Positions 1-11,273 of a stretch of DNA of 64,000 nucleotides are shown piece after piece. The number at the start of each line of letters is the position of its first letter. Position 1 is the first letter of the stretch. This DNA is from Littorina saxatilis (lineage: Eukaryota; Mollusca; Gastropoda; Littorinimorpha; Littorinidae): NCBI RefSeq assembly GCF_037325665.1, contig NC_090245.1, positions 72,066,326-72,130,325 of the forward strand. Direction: 5' to 3'. The position numbers were made by a program, and so were the translations under genes. The notes below the pieces were generated by a model, which was given only the letters and a program-made list of their open reading frames with translations, searched no databases and had not been told where the DNA came from.

Positions 1-90
<90 letters not shown>
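1..90. repeat. (AG)n microsatellite
   Basis: Pure AG dinucleotide run that begins at the window edge, so its full length is unknown. From 91 to 371 there is no gene; near 185-206 is a short stretch resembling one end of the ~850-bp repeat described at 23909. Confidence 0.97.
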
Positions 91-93
<3 letters not shown>

Positions 94-371
94 TCACCGA
101 CAGAGAGGAGAAGGTTAAAGAAATGAAGAAATGCCCAGATAGCCTAACGGAGTGCAAAACAAAACAAAAACAAGTCATGTGAAGCAACATAACAACATTT
201 AGTCAAGCTGTCGGCATCAAAGTAACAGATTAACAACAACAAACAGTCGTCGCCGAGAACTTATTTCAGATAGTCTCGACTAACCACGGAGACGCCTGAC
301 GGGTCACGCTCGACTCCGCGTAGCGTGCAAACGTAGTACATCAGTCCCTCTCATGAACGGACACCCTTGGG

Positions 372-634
372 CAGGGGCGGACGAGGGGGGGTGCACAGGG
401 TGCAGGTGCACCCCCCTCCAGCAAAACAAAAACAAAAAAAATTGGAAAGCTGATTCTATGACCATTTCTAAGTTCAAATGGCACCAGATGGCACCATTTT
501 GCTTCTTTGGGCCAAAAATTTGTCCGGGCGGGCATGCCCCCGGACCCCCTAGCAAATTCGGGCGCTTCGCGCCCATCACATTCACTTTCGATTCAAAGTG
601 CACCCCCCTTTACAAAGCAACTGATCCGCCCCTG
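372..634. mobile_element. 263-bp MITE with CAGGGGCGGA terminal inverted repeats
   Basis: The left end reads CAGGGGCGGACGAGG and the right end, reversed, CAGGGGCGGATCAG. Both are flanked by TTGGG (367-371 and 635-639), a 5-bp direct duplication. Inside lie G- and C-rich stretches and a GCGCGAAGCGC palindrome. No coding capacity. It looks like a non-autonomous cut-and-paste transposon; the superfamily is not certain (a hAT would normally give 8 bp). Confidence 0.75.
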
Positions 635-1491
635 TTGGGCCATAGCAAACTTGTCCGTACATTGCAGGTGGCCGGTCACGGGAGGGGTAAACCCCCCCCC
701 CTCGCACCCCCCCCCTGCACCATCCTCTGACACAGAGAATCACAAACAAACTGATTGAATCTATGCTAGCCATATCTTGTGGCTCCAAACGAGCCTAATA
801 TATTTTGTAAACGTTCTGTAAACATATTTTTTTATGAATTGTGTTAAAGGAAGAAAAAAAATTCTCAAGGCAGTGAGCGCACTTGCCATGCACTGACATC
901 TTACGAAAGCAGTCACACAAACACCGCACAGAGGCACGCCGGCATGTCTGTGGAGATGCTTTGAGAGAATAAGCATTGAAAACCAATTCTAATAAAAACC
1001 AGCATGTCATAATTATTTTCTTCTTGTCTGGCTTTAATTAATGCATACCGATCTTGTGGTAGTGACTTTTCACTCTTCATTTGGGAATCCCATTCCTGTA
1101 CACAACACCGCTTTCCTTACCCGAAGCCGTGACAACTGAACTTTGGAAGAGTACACCTCTTCATTACCTCCAGAGATCTTTCACTTCCAGCTGACACCAT
1201 CCCACTGCAGTCTAGCCAGCTACCACCCCTCCCCCACCCCCTCTCTCCCCCCAGCCCCTCTGTGGGCAGAGAGGTGTCACCGTCAGCTAATTGAGGCCAC
1301 CTGCACTCACTCAGAGCAAAACCAGTTGACCGTGTCTAACTTTTGACACTGATAAAAAAAAAAAAACGCCGATTCCAAGGCAGGAACATACCTCGACCAA
1401 TCAGCACGAATATAATATACTTACTTGGGCCGGATTCTAATCCGCGTTATTAAGTCACGCAAAAACTTTTTCAAACCATACTGAGAGAATT
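635..1491. other. Non-coding stretch, nothing recognised
   Basis: C-rich tracts near 690-715, a pyrimidine-rich segment near 1215-1260 and an A run near 1353. No ORF with recognisable content on either strand. Confidence 0.6.
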
Positions 1492-1605
1492 GAATTGAAT
1501 TGAATTGAACTTTATTTAACAAGGATTAAGATTTAAGGCTACGCCTTTTCTTACAATCTGTCCTTGGGACGCACAGACACACAATGATAAAATTGAAAAA
1601 TTAAA
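1492..1605 (-). mobile_element. 3' end of a truncated LINE with (AATTC)n tail
   Basis: Read on the - strand, an AAATAAAGTTC segment is followed by several AATTC units. This is the microsatellite-like tail of non-LTR elements of the CR1/L2 type. The upstream part of the element is missing. No RT is left. Confidence 0.65.
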
Positions 1606-1669
1606 AATTAAAAAGTTAAAAAGTTTACCAACAAAAGGAGGTCAGAAAACTTCAGCACGTGATGATAAA

Positions 1670-1720
1670 GATGACGATGATGACGATGATGATGATGATG
1701 ATGATGATTATGATGAAGAT
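1670..1720. repeat. (GAT)n microsatellite
   Basis: Imperfect GAT/GAC trinucleotide repeat. The sequence from 1721 to 2762 shows nothing recognisable. Confidence 0.9.
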
Positions 1721-2762
1721 GAGGCATGAAGAGCATACATATGTGGTTATTCATAAAATCAAATGCATACTATGCAAGTAATTATAAGTACAAGCTGGTA
1801 GCAATCGATAATGTAGCAATATAGCTATTCTGATGAACACGTGGGAGAATTTGGGGGCTGTGATTGGATGGTATCTTCCGATCATCAAAGCATAATGCTA
1901 CGGAAGTCCGCCATTTTTCTCAATATCCAAAAGCATATTGTCAATAACAAAGACGCATGGTTCCGGTTTACCCATCTGTACCACACGATGTTTCACTGAT
2001 CGACAACAGCATACACTGACAACTTGAAATTCTTCTCGGGAATGTTTTTCAGCTTTACAAATGTCGATAGCATACCCTTTTTTGCTAACTTCCCGATGAA
2101 ACAGGACTAAACCTATTATTTTCTGTCCCTAAACACCACAAAATGCCCAAAGTCGAAAGATGTAGTACAAACAGAGGAGTAAAACGGAACAGCCGTTTTT
2201 GTGTGCCTGTGAGCTTAGTTCACAGTTGCCGACTGACACAAATTAACTTTCGCATTCGGCTTTTCTTATCTCGTAACTCCACACTAAATACCCCACTTCC
2301 CCTCTGAAGTATTGATGTACAACCCATGGCACTAACATTCATGTAGTCGTTTATAACTGAGGTTGAAAAATTCGCTTCATGACGAGACAAGTATAAATGC
2401 CATTCACCCAAACTGAAAACGTCGCTGCCGTCTGCTCGCTTTGTACGGATTAGCTGTTCTCTTTTCCTCCCCTTGTTGCATCCTAGTTCTTCAGTTGTTT
2501 CTAGTTTTCCGTTATGTTGTGTTTTGGTCTTCTTCATAAGTAGTCTTGTTCAAAATTTAAAAAACTCAAACTTCTTTTTGTTGTATACGAATGAACTAAT
2601 AAAGAGCTGTTTAACAGCTGTGTTGTCAAATCATGAGACATTTGCGCAAAACTAATGCGCATAAGAAGCGGCGTCTGCTATCAAAACCTGAGATCAACGC
2701 ATCGACGCAAAAACTGTCATTTTGTAAGTTTGGAACAACAAATAAAGGTCAGAACAGCTATA

Positions 2763-2911
2763 TAATCGCTATTGTATTTTCAGCGTAACAATAGGGTCCG
2801 ATATTTAGACTCGAACAAGTATAATGCGACTCGTCTTCGACTCGTCGGCATTATACTTGTCTCGTCTAAATATCGGACCCTATTGCTACGCTGAAAACAC
2901 AATAGCTGTTA
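2763..2911. mobile_element. 149-bp fold-back MITE
   Basis: Two arms of about 65 bp are inverted copies, containing TTTTCAGCGTA, CAATAGGGTCCGATATTTAG and ACAAGTATAATG. The centre is a CGAC/GTCG-rich loop. One arm of the same family recurs at 52178-52255. No coding sequence; TTAA-like ends are possible but the boundary is not exact. Confidence 0.8.
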
Positions 2912-2924
2912 ATAGTACAACAAA

Positions 2925-3345
2925 AATATGTTGAGAATATACAATGCACAGAATATCTTTGGCGTAATACTAAGTGTGGTAAATCAAAACGCGTTAAACT
3001 ACTCAGACATTAAGTGTTTTTTGACACATTTTTTAAAACTTTTTAATGACTTTAAGTGCTTAAAGGATGATGGAAGTGAATTCCAAACTGATGTACCCGA
3101 AAAAGCAAGACTGGTCTTATAAAGGTCAATTCGTGGAATAGGTGGGATCAAGTTGACCGACCCATATCTGTCGATCGGTAGCTTTATTAAATAATGATGT
3201 AATGTAAATCGGCACTTTGCCGTAATATAATTTATGCATGAAAATGGCTTTGTTTAACTTGAGATGCTTTTCCAGTGGAAGAAAGTTAAGCATTTTTAAT
3301 TTCATATCTGTTGGGGCATTATCCTTTACGATAAGTTTAGCCGAG
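2925..3345 (-). mobile_element. LINE fragment: C-terminal end of the RT ORF plus 3' end
   Basis: The - strand encodes KMLNFLPLEKHLKLNKAIF, a LYYGKVPIYITSLFNKATDR stretch and, in another frame, IDLYKTSLAFSGTSVWNSLP followed by a Lys-rich end and stop. These are the conserved last segments of jockey/CR1/L2-type LINE ORF2 proteins (family knowledge). Everything upstream is gone (5' truncation), and the frame shifts near 3160. It abuts the fold-back MITE at 2763-2911. Confidence 0.8.
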
Positions 3346-3479
3346 CGCATATGTGTGTGTGTATGTGCGGCATAAGCAATAATAAACAAGCTTCTCTTCA
3401 ACCAGCCTTCGCCCAGAGAGGGACTACTCTAATCTTATATGCATATACATTACACAAACGTAAAACAATTACAAACTAT

Positions 3480-3665
3480 AAACATAAGAGTTAAAAAAAA
3501 AGTGTTAAAAAAAAGTTTAAAAATAAAAATTGTTTTCAAAATAAATAAATAAAAATTAAAAAAATTAAATTTTTCTGAAATTACTTTTTTTTAAATTAAG
3601 AATAAAAAAAATTAAAAAAAATTTTTTAAATTTAAAAACTAAAAAATAAATAAAATAAAAAATAA
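3480..3665. repeat. A/T-rich low-complexity tract
   Basis: Runs of A and T mixed as AAAT/ATTT, continuing to a purine-rich segment near 3667-3710. No gene. Confidence 0.85.
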
Positions 3666-3904
3666 AATGAAAGAGAGAGCGAGAAAGGAGTGCAGAAGAA
3701 AAAAAGGGAAAGCTGCATGCTCGGATGAAAATAATAAGCTAAAAAATGTTCGACCATGCGGAGTTACGAACCCGGCACCTACGCCTTCCCACATGAGCGC
3801 CCTAAACGAATCAGCTGTCGTGAGCTCGTCGAAATCTAGCCTCTCTTAAAGTATATAAAAAAACCTTCACGCATTCAGACCGCCGCGGGACGATGTATGA
3901 GCCG

Positions 3905-5424
3905 CCTTGTCGGGGTGTCAGTTAAGATCAAGTCAAGTCAAAGTCAAACAGTTTATTTACCAAATGCAAAGCACAGGATTTTGTTATGGTGTATGCATAA
4001 AACTTCACACTCCTTCCACACGCATATATCACAACAACTATGTACAGACAAAGAGTTCAATCTCACTGGGCCCACTACGTGAGCACACCAACCAGACAGT
4101 TCAAAACGGACTGGTTGTTCCTTTAGCACCAATCTGACAGGAGCAATCACAGGTTGCATGGATAAAGATAAATGAATTCCCTAAAAATCATATCTAAAAA
4201 TATAGTCATCAATATAATAAATCCGAGTACATGCTAACACAGTTATTCAAGGGACACAACCCTTACATCTATTAAGATATTTCATTTAAGGATACTCGAT
4301 CCATTTCAAAACTTTAACTGACACATATCACAGATCTAACAGATCTAAGAACGATCCACCATTGAGGCCGCAAGGACTGCCTCAGGAAAGAAACTGTTTC
4401 TGAAACGAGAAGTCCTGCTCTTCAGAGCGCGGAAGCGCTTGCCTGACGGGAGGAGCTCGAACAGATGGCCGGCTGGGTGAGATGAGTCTGCCACTATACC
4501 CCTAACTCTCTTTGCTAAACGTGAGCTGTACAGTGAGGCGACTGACGGAAGTTCGCAACCCACAATACGAGACGCTTGTCTGACAATGCGCTCCAGCTCT
4601 TCCTTGTTCCTAGCACTGGCACCGCTAAACCACACGGTGACTGAAAAACACAGAATGCTTTCTACAGTGGCCCTATAGAACTGCTTTTGGATGGCTTGGT
4701 TCAGTCTAAATTTCTTCAGCTGTCTAAGGAAGTGAAGCCTCTGCTGACACTTCTTGATGATGGGCTCTGTGTTTTTGTCCCATGTGAGGTCGCTCGAGAT
4801 GATTGTGCCTAAAAATCTAAAGGAGTCGACCTGCTCAACACTTACACCGTTGATCTCTAAAGGGGTGAGTGCGAGTTTGTTCTTTCTAAAATCTACAATC
4901 ATTTCTTTGGTTTTAGAGACATTGAGCTCTAAGTTGTTGTCAGAGCACCAGCCAACCAACTGTTCCACCTCCTCTCTATACACACTTTCATCATCGTTGG
5001 AAATCAGCCCCTCAACTGTCGTGTCATCTGAAAACTTCAGAACCAGCACAGATGGATCTGATGATACACAGTCGTTCGTGAAAAGTGTGAATAAAAGTGG
5101 AGAAAGCACACACCCCTGGGGTGCCCCTGTGTTCAGCGTGGCTGAGCAAGAGTATGAACCGTTCACCTTGACTACCTGTGGACGGTCTAAGAGAAAGTCT
5201 AGAACCCAATGACAGATGGACGGATGTACGTTCAGGGCTGACAGCTTGTCAAACAGCATGTGGGGGATAATTGTATTAAAAGCACTACTAAAATCGAGAA
5301 ATAAGATTCTAGCGTATGAACGTGGCTTCTCCAGATGACGCAGGATGTGGAACAGACCTAGCGCTACAGCGTCCTCAACCGATCTGTTTGCCCGATAAGC
5401 GAACTGGAGAGGGTCACAAGATGC
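3905..5424 (-). mobile_element. 5'-truncated LINE, CR1/L2/Rex1-like
   Basis: A non-LTR retrotransposon fragment read on the - strand. It holds the second half of the reverse transcriptase and a 3' end with a GACTT/TTGAC-type repeat tail (3905-3945). 5' truncation at about 5424 falls inside the RT, as target-primed reverse transcription commonly leaves. The 3' UTR occupies about 3945-4344. Clade is inferred from the sequence style only; a tree would be needed to separate CR1, L2 and Rex1. Confidence 0.85.
4345..5424 (-). CDS. LINE reverse transcriptase, C-terminal ~360 codons
   Basis: The open frame runs from 5424 down to the stop at 4345 without interruption. It begins with LQFAYRANRSVEDAV, then LFLDFSSAFNTI (RT motif A, catalytic Asp), GAPQGCVLSPLLFTLF (motif B), LKFSDDTTV (motif C, an FSDD variant of the usual FADD) and FLGTIISSDLTWD (motif E region). 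The conserved C-terminal LFYRATVESIL-type segment follows. The endonuclease and fingers region are absent, so it cannot be autonomous. The first Met (5259) is internal and is not a true start. The long uninterrupted frame suggests a fairly young insertion. Confidence 0.88.
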   Translation of the reverse strand, partial: ASCDPLQFAYRANRSVEDAVALGLFHILRHLEKPRSYARILFLDFSSAFNTIIPHMLFDKLSALNVHPSICHWVLDFLLDRPQVVKVNGSYSCSATLNTGAPQGCVLSPLLFTLFTNDCVSSDPSVLVLKFSDDTTVEGLISNDDESVYREEVEQLVGWCSDNNLELNVSKTKEMIVDFRKNKLALTPLEINGVSVEQVDSFRFLGTIISSDLTWDKNTEPIIKKCQQRLHFLRQLKKFRLNQAIQKQFYRATVESILCFSVTVWFSGASARNKEELERIVRQASRIVGCELPSVASLYSSRLAKRVRGIVADSSHPAGHLFELLPSGKRFRALKSRTSRFRNSFFPEAVLAASMVDRS

Positions 5425-5427
5425 TTA

Positions 5428-6169
5428 AAACGCAGACGTTTCAACCCCAGACGTGCGCGATGACGTACACATTCAATTTAAGTTGAAAACGTCTTTGACA
5501 ACAACTGAAACGAATTAAAACATATGTTATCCGACTAGTGTACACGCCCATGCTTTGTAAAAGCTTCCATGCTTCGTGTATAAAGGTTTTAGGTCTCACT
5601 TAGCACATTTCTTCGACATCAAGTGTTAGGTTGAAACGCGCGTCCTCAAGCGAAATCTGTAATCAGCCGCTTTACAGATAATTTTTTTCCCTGGCCGGGT
5701 GCCTAAAGCGTGTAAAGCTAATATCTTCCGTTTGCCTACCGCTAGAAACGTATTTTTTTGCACACACCCTTGGCCCCACAATTCCAAGCTACACACCACA
5801 TTTGAGCTCAATTGACCCCAGAGTACCAGACATACAGTCTAAACTCTTCAAGATACAAACAAACAAACAACCAGAGCGAATCCTAAATAGCCGATTTATG
5901 CTTTGCATAAAGGCGGCTATAAAAACAACAACATTGAAGTGGATTTTGGATGATAATTGTAATTCCATCCGTGTGTAAGTATACACACATTGCACGTTTG
6001 GCTTGATGTACCTCTCTCGTGATTTGTTCTCTAAGTCGCGGAATGAAAACTAAAAACATTGACAGATTGAATAATGGAATTTTCATTGCTTGAAGTATAC
6101 ATTACCCCTCCGCCCCTCCACTTTTGTGTACAGGTTTGTAGCTTAAAGCACAATACATTTTCAGATTTG

Positions 6170-6172
<3 letters not shown>
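5428..6172. other. Non-coding stretch, nothing recognised
   Basis: Single-copy looking sequence upstream of the truncated LINE. No convincing exon or repeat was seen. Confidence 0.5.
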
Positions 6173-6217
<45 letters not shown>

Positions 6218-6438
6218 CTCTCTCTCTCAGTCTCTCTCTCTCTCTCTCAGTCTCTCTCTCAGTCTCTCTCTCTCTCTCTCTGTCTGTCTGTCTCTCTCTG
6301 TCTGTCTCTCTCTTTCTCTCTCTGTCTGTCTGTCTCTTTCTCTCAGTCTCTCTCTATCTCTTTCTCTCTCTCTCAGTCTCTCTCTCTCTCAGTCTCTCTC
6401 TGTCTGTCTGTCTGTCTCTCTTTCTCTCTCTCTGTCTG

Positions 6439-6490
<52 letters not shown>

Positions 6491-6955
6491 CCTGTGTGCC
6501 TCTCTCCCTCTCTGTCTGTGTCTGTCTGTCTGTCTCTCTGTCTGTCTCTCTCTCTCTCTTTCTCTCAGTCTCTCTCTCTCTCTCTTTCTTTCTCTCTCTC
6601 TCTCTCTCTGTCTGTCTCTCAGTCTCTCTCTCTCTTTTTCTCTCTCTCTCTCAGTCTCTCTCTCTCAGTCTCTTTCTCTCTCTGTCTCTCTCTCTCTGTC
6701 TCTCTCTCTCTCTCTGTGTCTCTCTTTCTCTCTCAGTCTCTCTCTCTCTCAGTCTCTCTCTCTCAGTCTCTCTCTCTCAGTCTCTCTCTCTCAGTCTCTC
6801 TCTCTCTCAGTCTCTCTCTCTCTCAGTCTCTCTCTCTCTCTCAGTCTCTCTCTCTCAGTCTCTCTCTCTCTCAGTCTCTCTCTCTCTCTCAGCCTCTCTC
6901 TCTCAGTCTCTCTCTCTCTCAGTCTTTCTCTCTGTCTCTCTGTCTCTCTCTCTCT
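6173..6955. repeat. (CT)n array with interspersed CAGT and TGTC units
   Basis: About 780 bp of CT dinucleotides broken by regular CTCAGTCT and CTGTCTGT variants, so it is partly a minisatellite. Ser/Leu-only reading frames across it are artefacts. The right flank (6955-7015) recurs next to another CT array at 30595. Confidence 0.97.
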
Positions 6956-7015
6956 GTTTTTGGATTTTTAACTGAGCGAGGCGTTTATTGTTTTTAATCA
7001 GCAAAGAAACGCGCT
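6955..7015. repeat. 61-bp segment shared with 30595-30656
   Basis: GTTTTTGGATTTTTAACTGA, then GAGGCG and AGCAAAGAAACGCGCT, is nearly identical at both places. In both it directly follows the end of a CT array, so the array and this flank were probably copied together. Confidence 0.8.
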
Positions 7016-7294
7016 AAACCAATGAGGAAGGAAATGATAGTAATGTAGAACGTACGTATTAACAAAGGACGTCTACCAAGTAATCATAAATGTTATTTTG
7101 TTTGTTTACCTCATGGAGAAAAGATAAAGGATAAGATAAGGTAAATGTATCCAACCTAACGCCGATACTTCTGAAACCACAGGCTACATTCAACGCAAAT
7201 TTCTCTCGACACGAAGGAAGGAAATCAAACAGTGCTTGAATGGAATAGCTTATAGATTACGTAGTTGGTACTTATGACCGCGCTAAATCTACAT

Positions 7295-7535
7295 AATAGA
7301 CGATTCAGTTTCGGAAATAACTCCGCGGGATTGTATGGGTTGTGAAAGAGTGAATAAATACCCTTGCTTTTCCTCTGACAATTAACTTCACACGTACTCC
7401 TGTCCACGTGTTTTCGACATTTCCCTCGCTAGTAATTGGCCCCTCCAATGTTTGTCCGAGTAAAGAGCAAGGGTATTCACTCTTTGACAACCCATACAAA
7501 CCCGACGGAGTTACGTATTTTCGGAATTCGTCTAT
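7295..7535. mobile_element. 241-bp fold-back MITE
   Basis: Arms of about 85 bp (7295-7380 and 7455-7535) are inverted copies sharing ATAGACGA, GTATGGGTTGT and AAGAGTGAATA. The loop between them is about 75 bp. No coding sequence. Confidence 0.75.
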
Positions 7536-7545
7536 TTTTTTGCCC

Positions 7546-8540
7546 TTGCACATTCCTTTTGAAGCTGATCCTTGGAGACCAAAGGAACGTTAAACACCCA
7601 TTTGCTGACTGCAGTGAATCGATAGTGTGGTCTCTTCTTTCACTGGTGTGTGCGCAACATTAGAATAGCTCTTGCATTGAATAAAGACTAATGGTGAAGC
7701 TCACGTCAGCAGAACCAAAGGTATCTGTTACCTTCGTATGGATGTTTTTCTTGCAAACCCCTCAGTTGAAAAACGACGGGTGAAACTGGTGCACGGTAGT
7801 TTGCTTGCTCCATTATAATGTTAAATAGACGAATTGTTTTATCCTTGCTTGCTAGAATTATTTTTAACCCGGGTTATTTGCTATATTTCTAGAGTTTACC
7901 CCCCCCCCCCAAAAAAAAAAAAGAAGAAAAAAAAGAAGAAAAGAAACAACAACAAGTAAACCTTGATTTGTGCATCTGACGTTAAACTTCTTTTTCGTTG
8001 TTCGGGTTCTGTGGTATGTGCAACATCTAAACTTATTACAAATCGCGAAAAACATTGTATCATTTTGGCATACATGCCGAATTGTCCACGCATGGTTAAA
8101 GTGACACCAAGGACTGCCTTAAACTTCCGAAAACTGCCGGAACTTTTATGGCCATTTCGGCAAATTTACGGAAGAAAAATACATCCTAGTGACAACCATG
8201 GCACGTCCATGTACACGAATAGGGTGACTTTCAGTCCTAAAATCAAGAGCATAACAGAGTGAGACCCACACTTCGTGTTTACCTCATACAAAGCTGGTGA
8301 GAAGTACTCGGGGTATCTAGGTTACCCGACAAGTCATACAAAGGACCGTACCGCTATGGTGATGGTGGGCTGAGCCCGATCGCCAAAGACAAGAGTTTTG
8401 AGAAAAATGACCTCCCCTATTAGAACCTCTCGCCGAAGAAGGCATGCATAACCACTAAGCCTAAGGCATCTTTTGGGGAATACGACTTGGTTGCACACCC
8501 ATCTCTAAAGAGGTTACAGCTGCAGGTGTTCAGGTATTCC
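7546..8540. other. Non-coding stretch with a C/A homopolymer
   Basis: A C10-A12 run with an A/G-rich extension lies at about 7900-7955. No supported exon or repeat family elsewhere. Confidence 0.5.
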
Positions 8541-8544
8541 TCGG

Positions 8545-9405
8545 CGGTACAGAACAAGAACAAGAAGTACAATCATTTATTTCGCCCAAAAGCATAACAG
8601 CAAATGGTAATTATCCTGGTGTGGGTACATTCGTACACACAAACACTCTTTACAAATACGATACAGTATTAAACAACAGCCCCCCCCCCCCCCCCCCAAA
8701 AAAGGAAAGAAATATAGGGAACGAAATTTTCTCATCACCAAGTCTTTCACCCCCTCAGCATTCCAGTGCATGACTTTGATCTGGTAGCCGGTAGCTCTAC
8801 TCCGCCCATCCCCGGCCACGTCAGATGGGTGGGAGTCGCCAGTCGCACCGGCACCGTCTTCACCTGCTGGCTGCGACCCATGAAGACGACACCATCACGT
8901 TGATTCGTTGATGACACAACCATTTGTCGAGGGTAGCGTAGGCACCCGGTCTGCTCCCCGCCTAAAAAAGGCCAGTGCCGTTCCGTCTTCGAGGGACTGC
9001 GTGGGTTTCATTTCGGAGTTTTCCTTCTCCTAGACGAGTTTCCTTCCATGGATGATGAGCCTCCTCTACCCTCGTTTTGAATTCAGAGTGGTCTTCTCTT
9101 AGGATAGCTGCCTGCCAGGGTTGACGAGCCTATCCTGCCCGGCTATTTGACCCATAGCTGGAGGTTGGTTCGTGGGCACCTGGGCGTTTCCACACACCGG
9201 TGGGCCCGCATGCCGCACGTCTAGGGGCCAACCTCCTCCGAGTCCTTGTAGTCTAGCCTGGGGCCTTGCGGTACCCAGTTTACGCCTGTCGCCGCGATGG
9301 AGGCACTACATAGGGCTTGTTGTGGAGAGGTTATTGTACTGGCAGGAGAGACTGACGCATTCTGCTCTCTTTTCGCATTGTCCTAAAAAGGACAGACGGT
9401 GCTAG
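8545..9405 (-). mobile_element. Internally deleted LINE with EN N-terminus and 5' UTR
   Basis: On the - strand the element starts near 9405 with a long GC-rich leader, then an ORF start whose VMHWNAEGV matches the beginning of the endonuclease of the intact LINE at 35890-40061 (VMHWNAES). At about 8760 the similarity stops. A poly-G run (8682-8703 on +, as C) follows, and then a 3'-end-like segment with an AAATAAATGATTG stretch and a GTTCTT-type tail near 8545-8575. EN body, RT and RNase H are missing. It is interpreted as a 5' end joined to a 3' end by a large internal deletion; the alternative is two separate fragments side by side. Confidence 0.6.
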
Positions 9406-10174
9406 CCAGCGGTGAGGGCTGAAAGCGAGAAGTGACAAGCACAAGACACTTCGCCAACACAATAGACACGTCACACAACCATTTGGCAGGCACCATGTCT
9501 TTCAAATAGTGGTATACGCTGCCAAATGGTTATGTATGTGAGTACTACGAGAAGCTCTCTCTCTCTCTCTCCCCCTCTCTCGTCTGGCTGCCAGACACAG
9601 CGCACGCTTTGAATTTGCTCTGCATTCTGATGGATTATACTGTGGACAAAGGTGTTTTTTCCAGTTGAATTTGGTACCTGCAGTTCGGTGATGTGAAGGA
9701 CTATGTACTTGTGGTCGGACACTTTATGAAAATGTTTGACTAAAAAGGTATTGTCATTTTTTGATTTCGGTTCTTTGTTCTCGGGCCTTCACTGCCCCAT
9801 ACTTTTCCCTATGTCGGCATCAATCGCTCCGCCGCTTCGGTCCCAGTGTGTTATTTTGACCTGCCATGCTGCGGTCAAGAACTTTCCCACCGTCGGTAGC
9901 AGACTATCAAGTTTCCTCCCCCTACTCGCAGTGGTCAGCATTGCTCCACAGTGTCTTGTGCTTAGTCATGCTTGACTGACAGTGACATAACCCAAGTTGT
10001 GGCTGGGTTATTGCCTGGATCACGTTCTGAGTACTCGGTCCCATGTGTGCGTGGAGATAACTGCTTCACTATGTAGTGTGCACTTTTATGTTGCACTCAT
10101 GCGTTTTCTGTTGCCCTACGTTACTTGCTCACCTCACACACATTAATTGACTTGTCAGCAGTCACTGCTTTGCG
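9406..10174. other. Spacer upstream of the SGNH-type ORFs
   Basis: A short CT run lies at 9555-9590. The region from about 9730 to 10174 is open, GC-balanced and may be the 5' leader of the element whose ORFs begin at 10175, but this is not proven. Confidence 0.4.
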
Positions 10175-11236
10175 GTGAATATTAGCATGGCATTACAGCC
10201 CACCATTAGTACGGCAGGGGGATGGGTCCCCACTGTCTGCATCAAAAAAGACCCCAATCAATTAACGTTCGATATCCCGCACAAGCTTATGCCTTTGGCT
10301 AGACAAGTACTGTACATGCGGTACTGCCATGGCATCGACTGTGATGAAGACTTTTCTGTGCAATGGATTGATGAGGCAGAAAAGCCACTTCGCCGAATGT
10401 ATGTACAGGACAGCGAATCTCTCAACGACATTCCATCCACCCTCCCCTCCCCTGAGTTGTATCGCACTAAAGTGCAGGTGAAGTGTGAAACAAACAAACT
10501 TGTGACAATCAGCGTGTTCTACAGTACGGGGACAATCCTTGTTCAAGGCACTAAATGCGCGAACTGGCGCGACTCGGAGTTCAGGAACTTGATGGATTGC
10601 ATAAATTCCATCATCAAACATCCTGAACTCGCTACGACGCTCAACACACGACTGGCCCTCCTATCCTTGCCACCCGTCGAGCGGTCCAGCAGCGGGTGGC
10701 TTGTGGTGCGTGACAGTGCGGACACGCCCACTTCCCGCAGCCATCGGACGGTGACGAGGGAGCAACCAACCAGGGCGTGCAGGCTGTTGCGTGCAGCAGA
10801 GAGTCTCGATTCAACCGCCTCTACAATGGGTCCACATGGCTCCATCCAGCCCCAGTCCCCCCCGTTGTCCCCGCCTCCAGCCTCTCCTGACGTAACTGAT
10901 CTTCTCTCCTCAACATCGCCAACTTCCAAAGAACCTACCCCAGCGACGGCCACTGAGTGTGACAACAAAACCAACACTACCTCGCCTCAAGGCCCAGCCT
11001 CGCCAGCTGAGTTGAGCGCTACCACGTCGGCGCCCTCACACCGAACTGACCCCGAGTTGACCCCATCGGCTGACCTTGTCAAGGCGACGCAAGAAGTCAC
11101 AATCGTGTTGGACGGAACGAACGCTGAACACTCCTCTTCTCTGCTCGTGGACTACCCTGAACTTCGTGATGAGTTTATGTCCCTCATCGAGACAGCAAAG
11201 GCGCAAATAAAAAGCGAACTTAAAACACCACATTAA
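10175..11236 (+). CDS. Retroelement ORF1-like protein, N-terminal part
   Basis: Codes for 353 residues. The N-terminal third is compact and conserved-looking: QVLYMRYCHGIDCDEDF near residues 45-60, then KVQVKCETNKLVTISVFYST and TILVQGTKCANWRDSEF near 100-135. The C-terminal half is Ser/Thr/Pro-rich and probably disordered. I associate this N-terminal module with repeated ORF1 proteins of invertebrate retroelements that also carry an SGNH domain; I do not know a biochemical role. The Met at 10187 (AGCATGG) has a better start context than 10175. The next ORF follows within 40 bases in another frame. Likely a mobile-element relic rather than a host gene. Confidence 0.5.
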   Translation: MNISMALQPTISTAGGWVPTVCIKKDPNQLTFDIPHKLMPLARQVLYMRYCHGIDCDEDFSVQWIDEAEKPLRRMYVQDSESLNDIPSTLPSPELYRTKVQVKCETNKLVTISVFYSTGTILVQGTKCANWRDSEFRNLMDCINSIIKHPELATTLNTRLALLSLPPVERSSSGWLVVRDSADTPTSRSHRTVTREQPTRACRLLRAAESLDSTASTMGPHGSIQPQSPPLSPPPASPDVTDLLSSTSPTSKEPTPATATECDNKTNTTSPQGPASPAELSATTSAPSHRTDPELTPSADLVKATQEVTIVLDGTNAEHSSSLLVDYPELRDEFMSLIETAKAQIKSELKTPH

Positions 11237-11273
11237 AACGAAATGCTATAAATTCAACGACACACTAGCAACC

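Noticed and set aside
3735-3800. tRNA-like sequence on the - strand (B box GGGTTCGTAACTCC)
   Set aside because: No A box at the right distance and no stems; probably a retroposon scrap.
6074-6997. 307-codon Ser/Leu-rich frame on the + strand
   Set aside because: It arises from the CT array.
9172-9405. 77-codon + strand frame
   Set aside because: It is antisense to the GC-rich LINE 5' leader.
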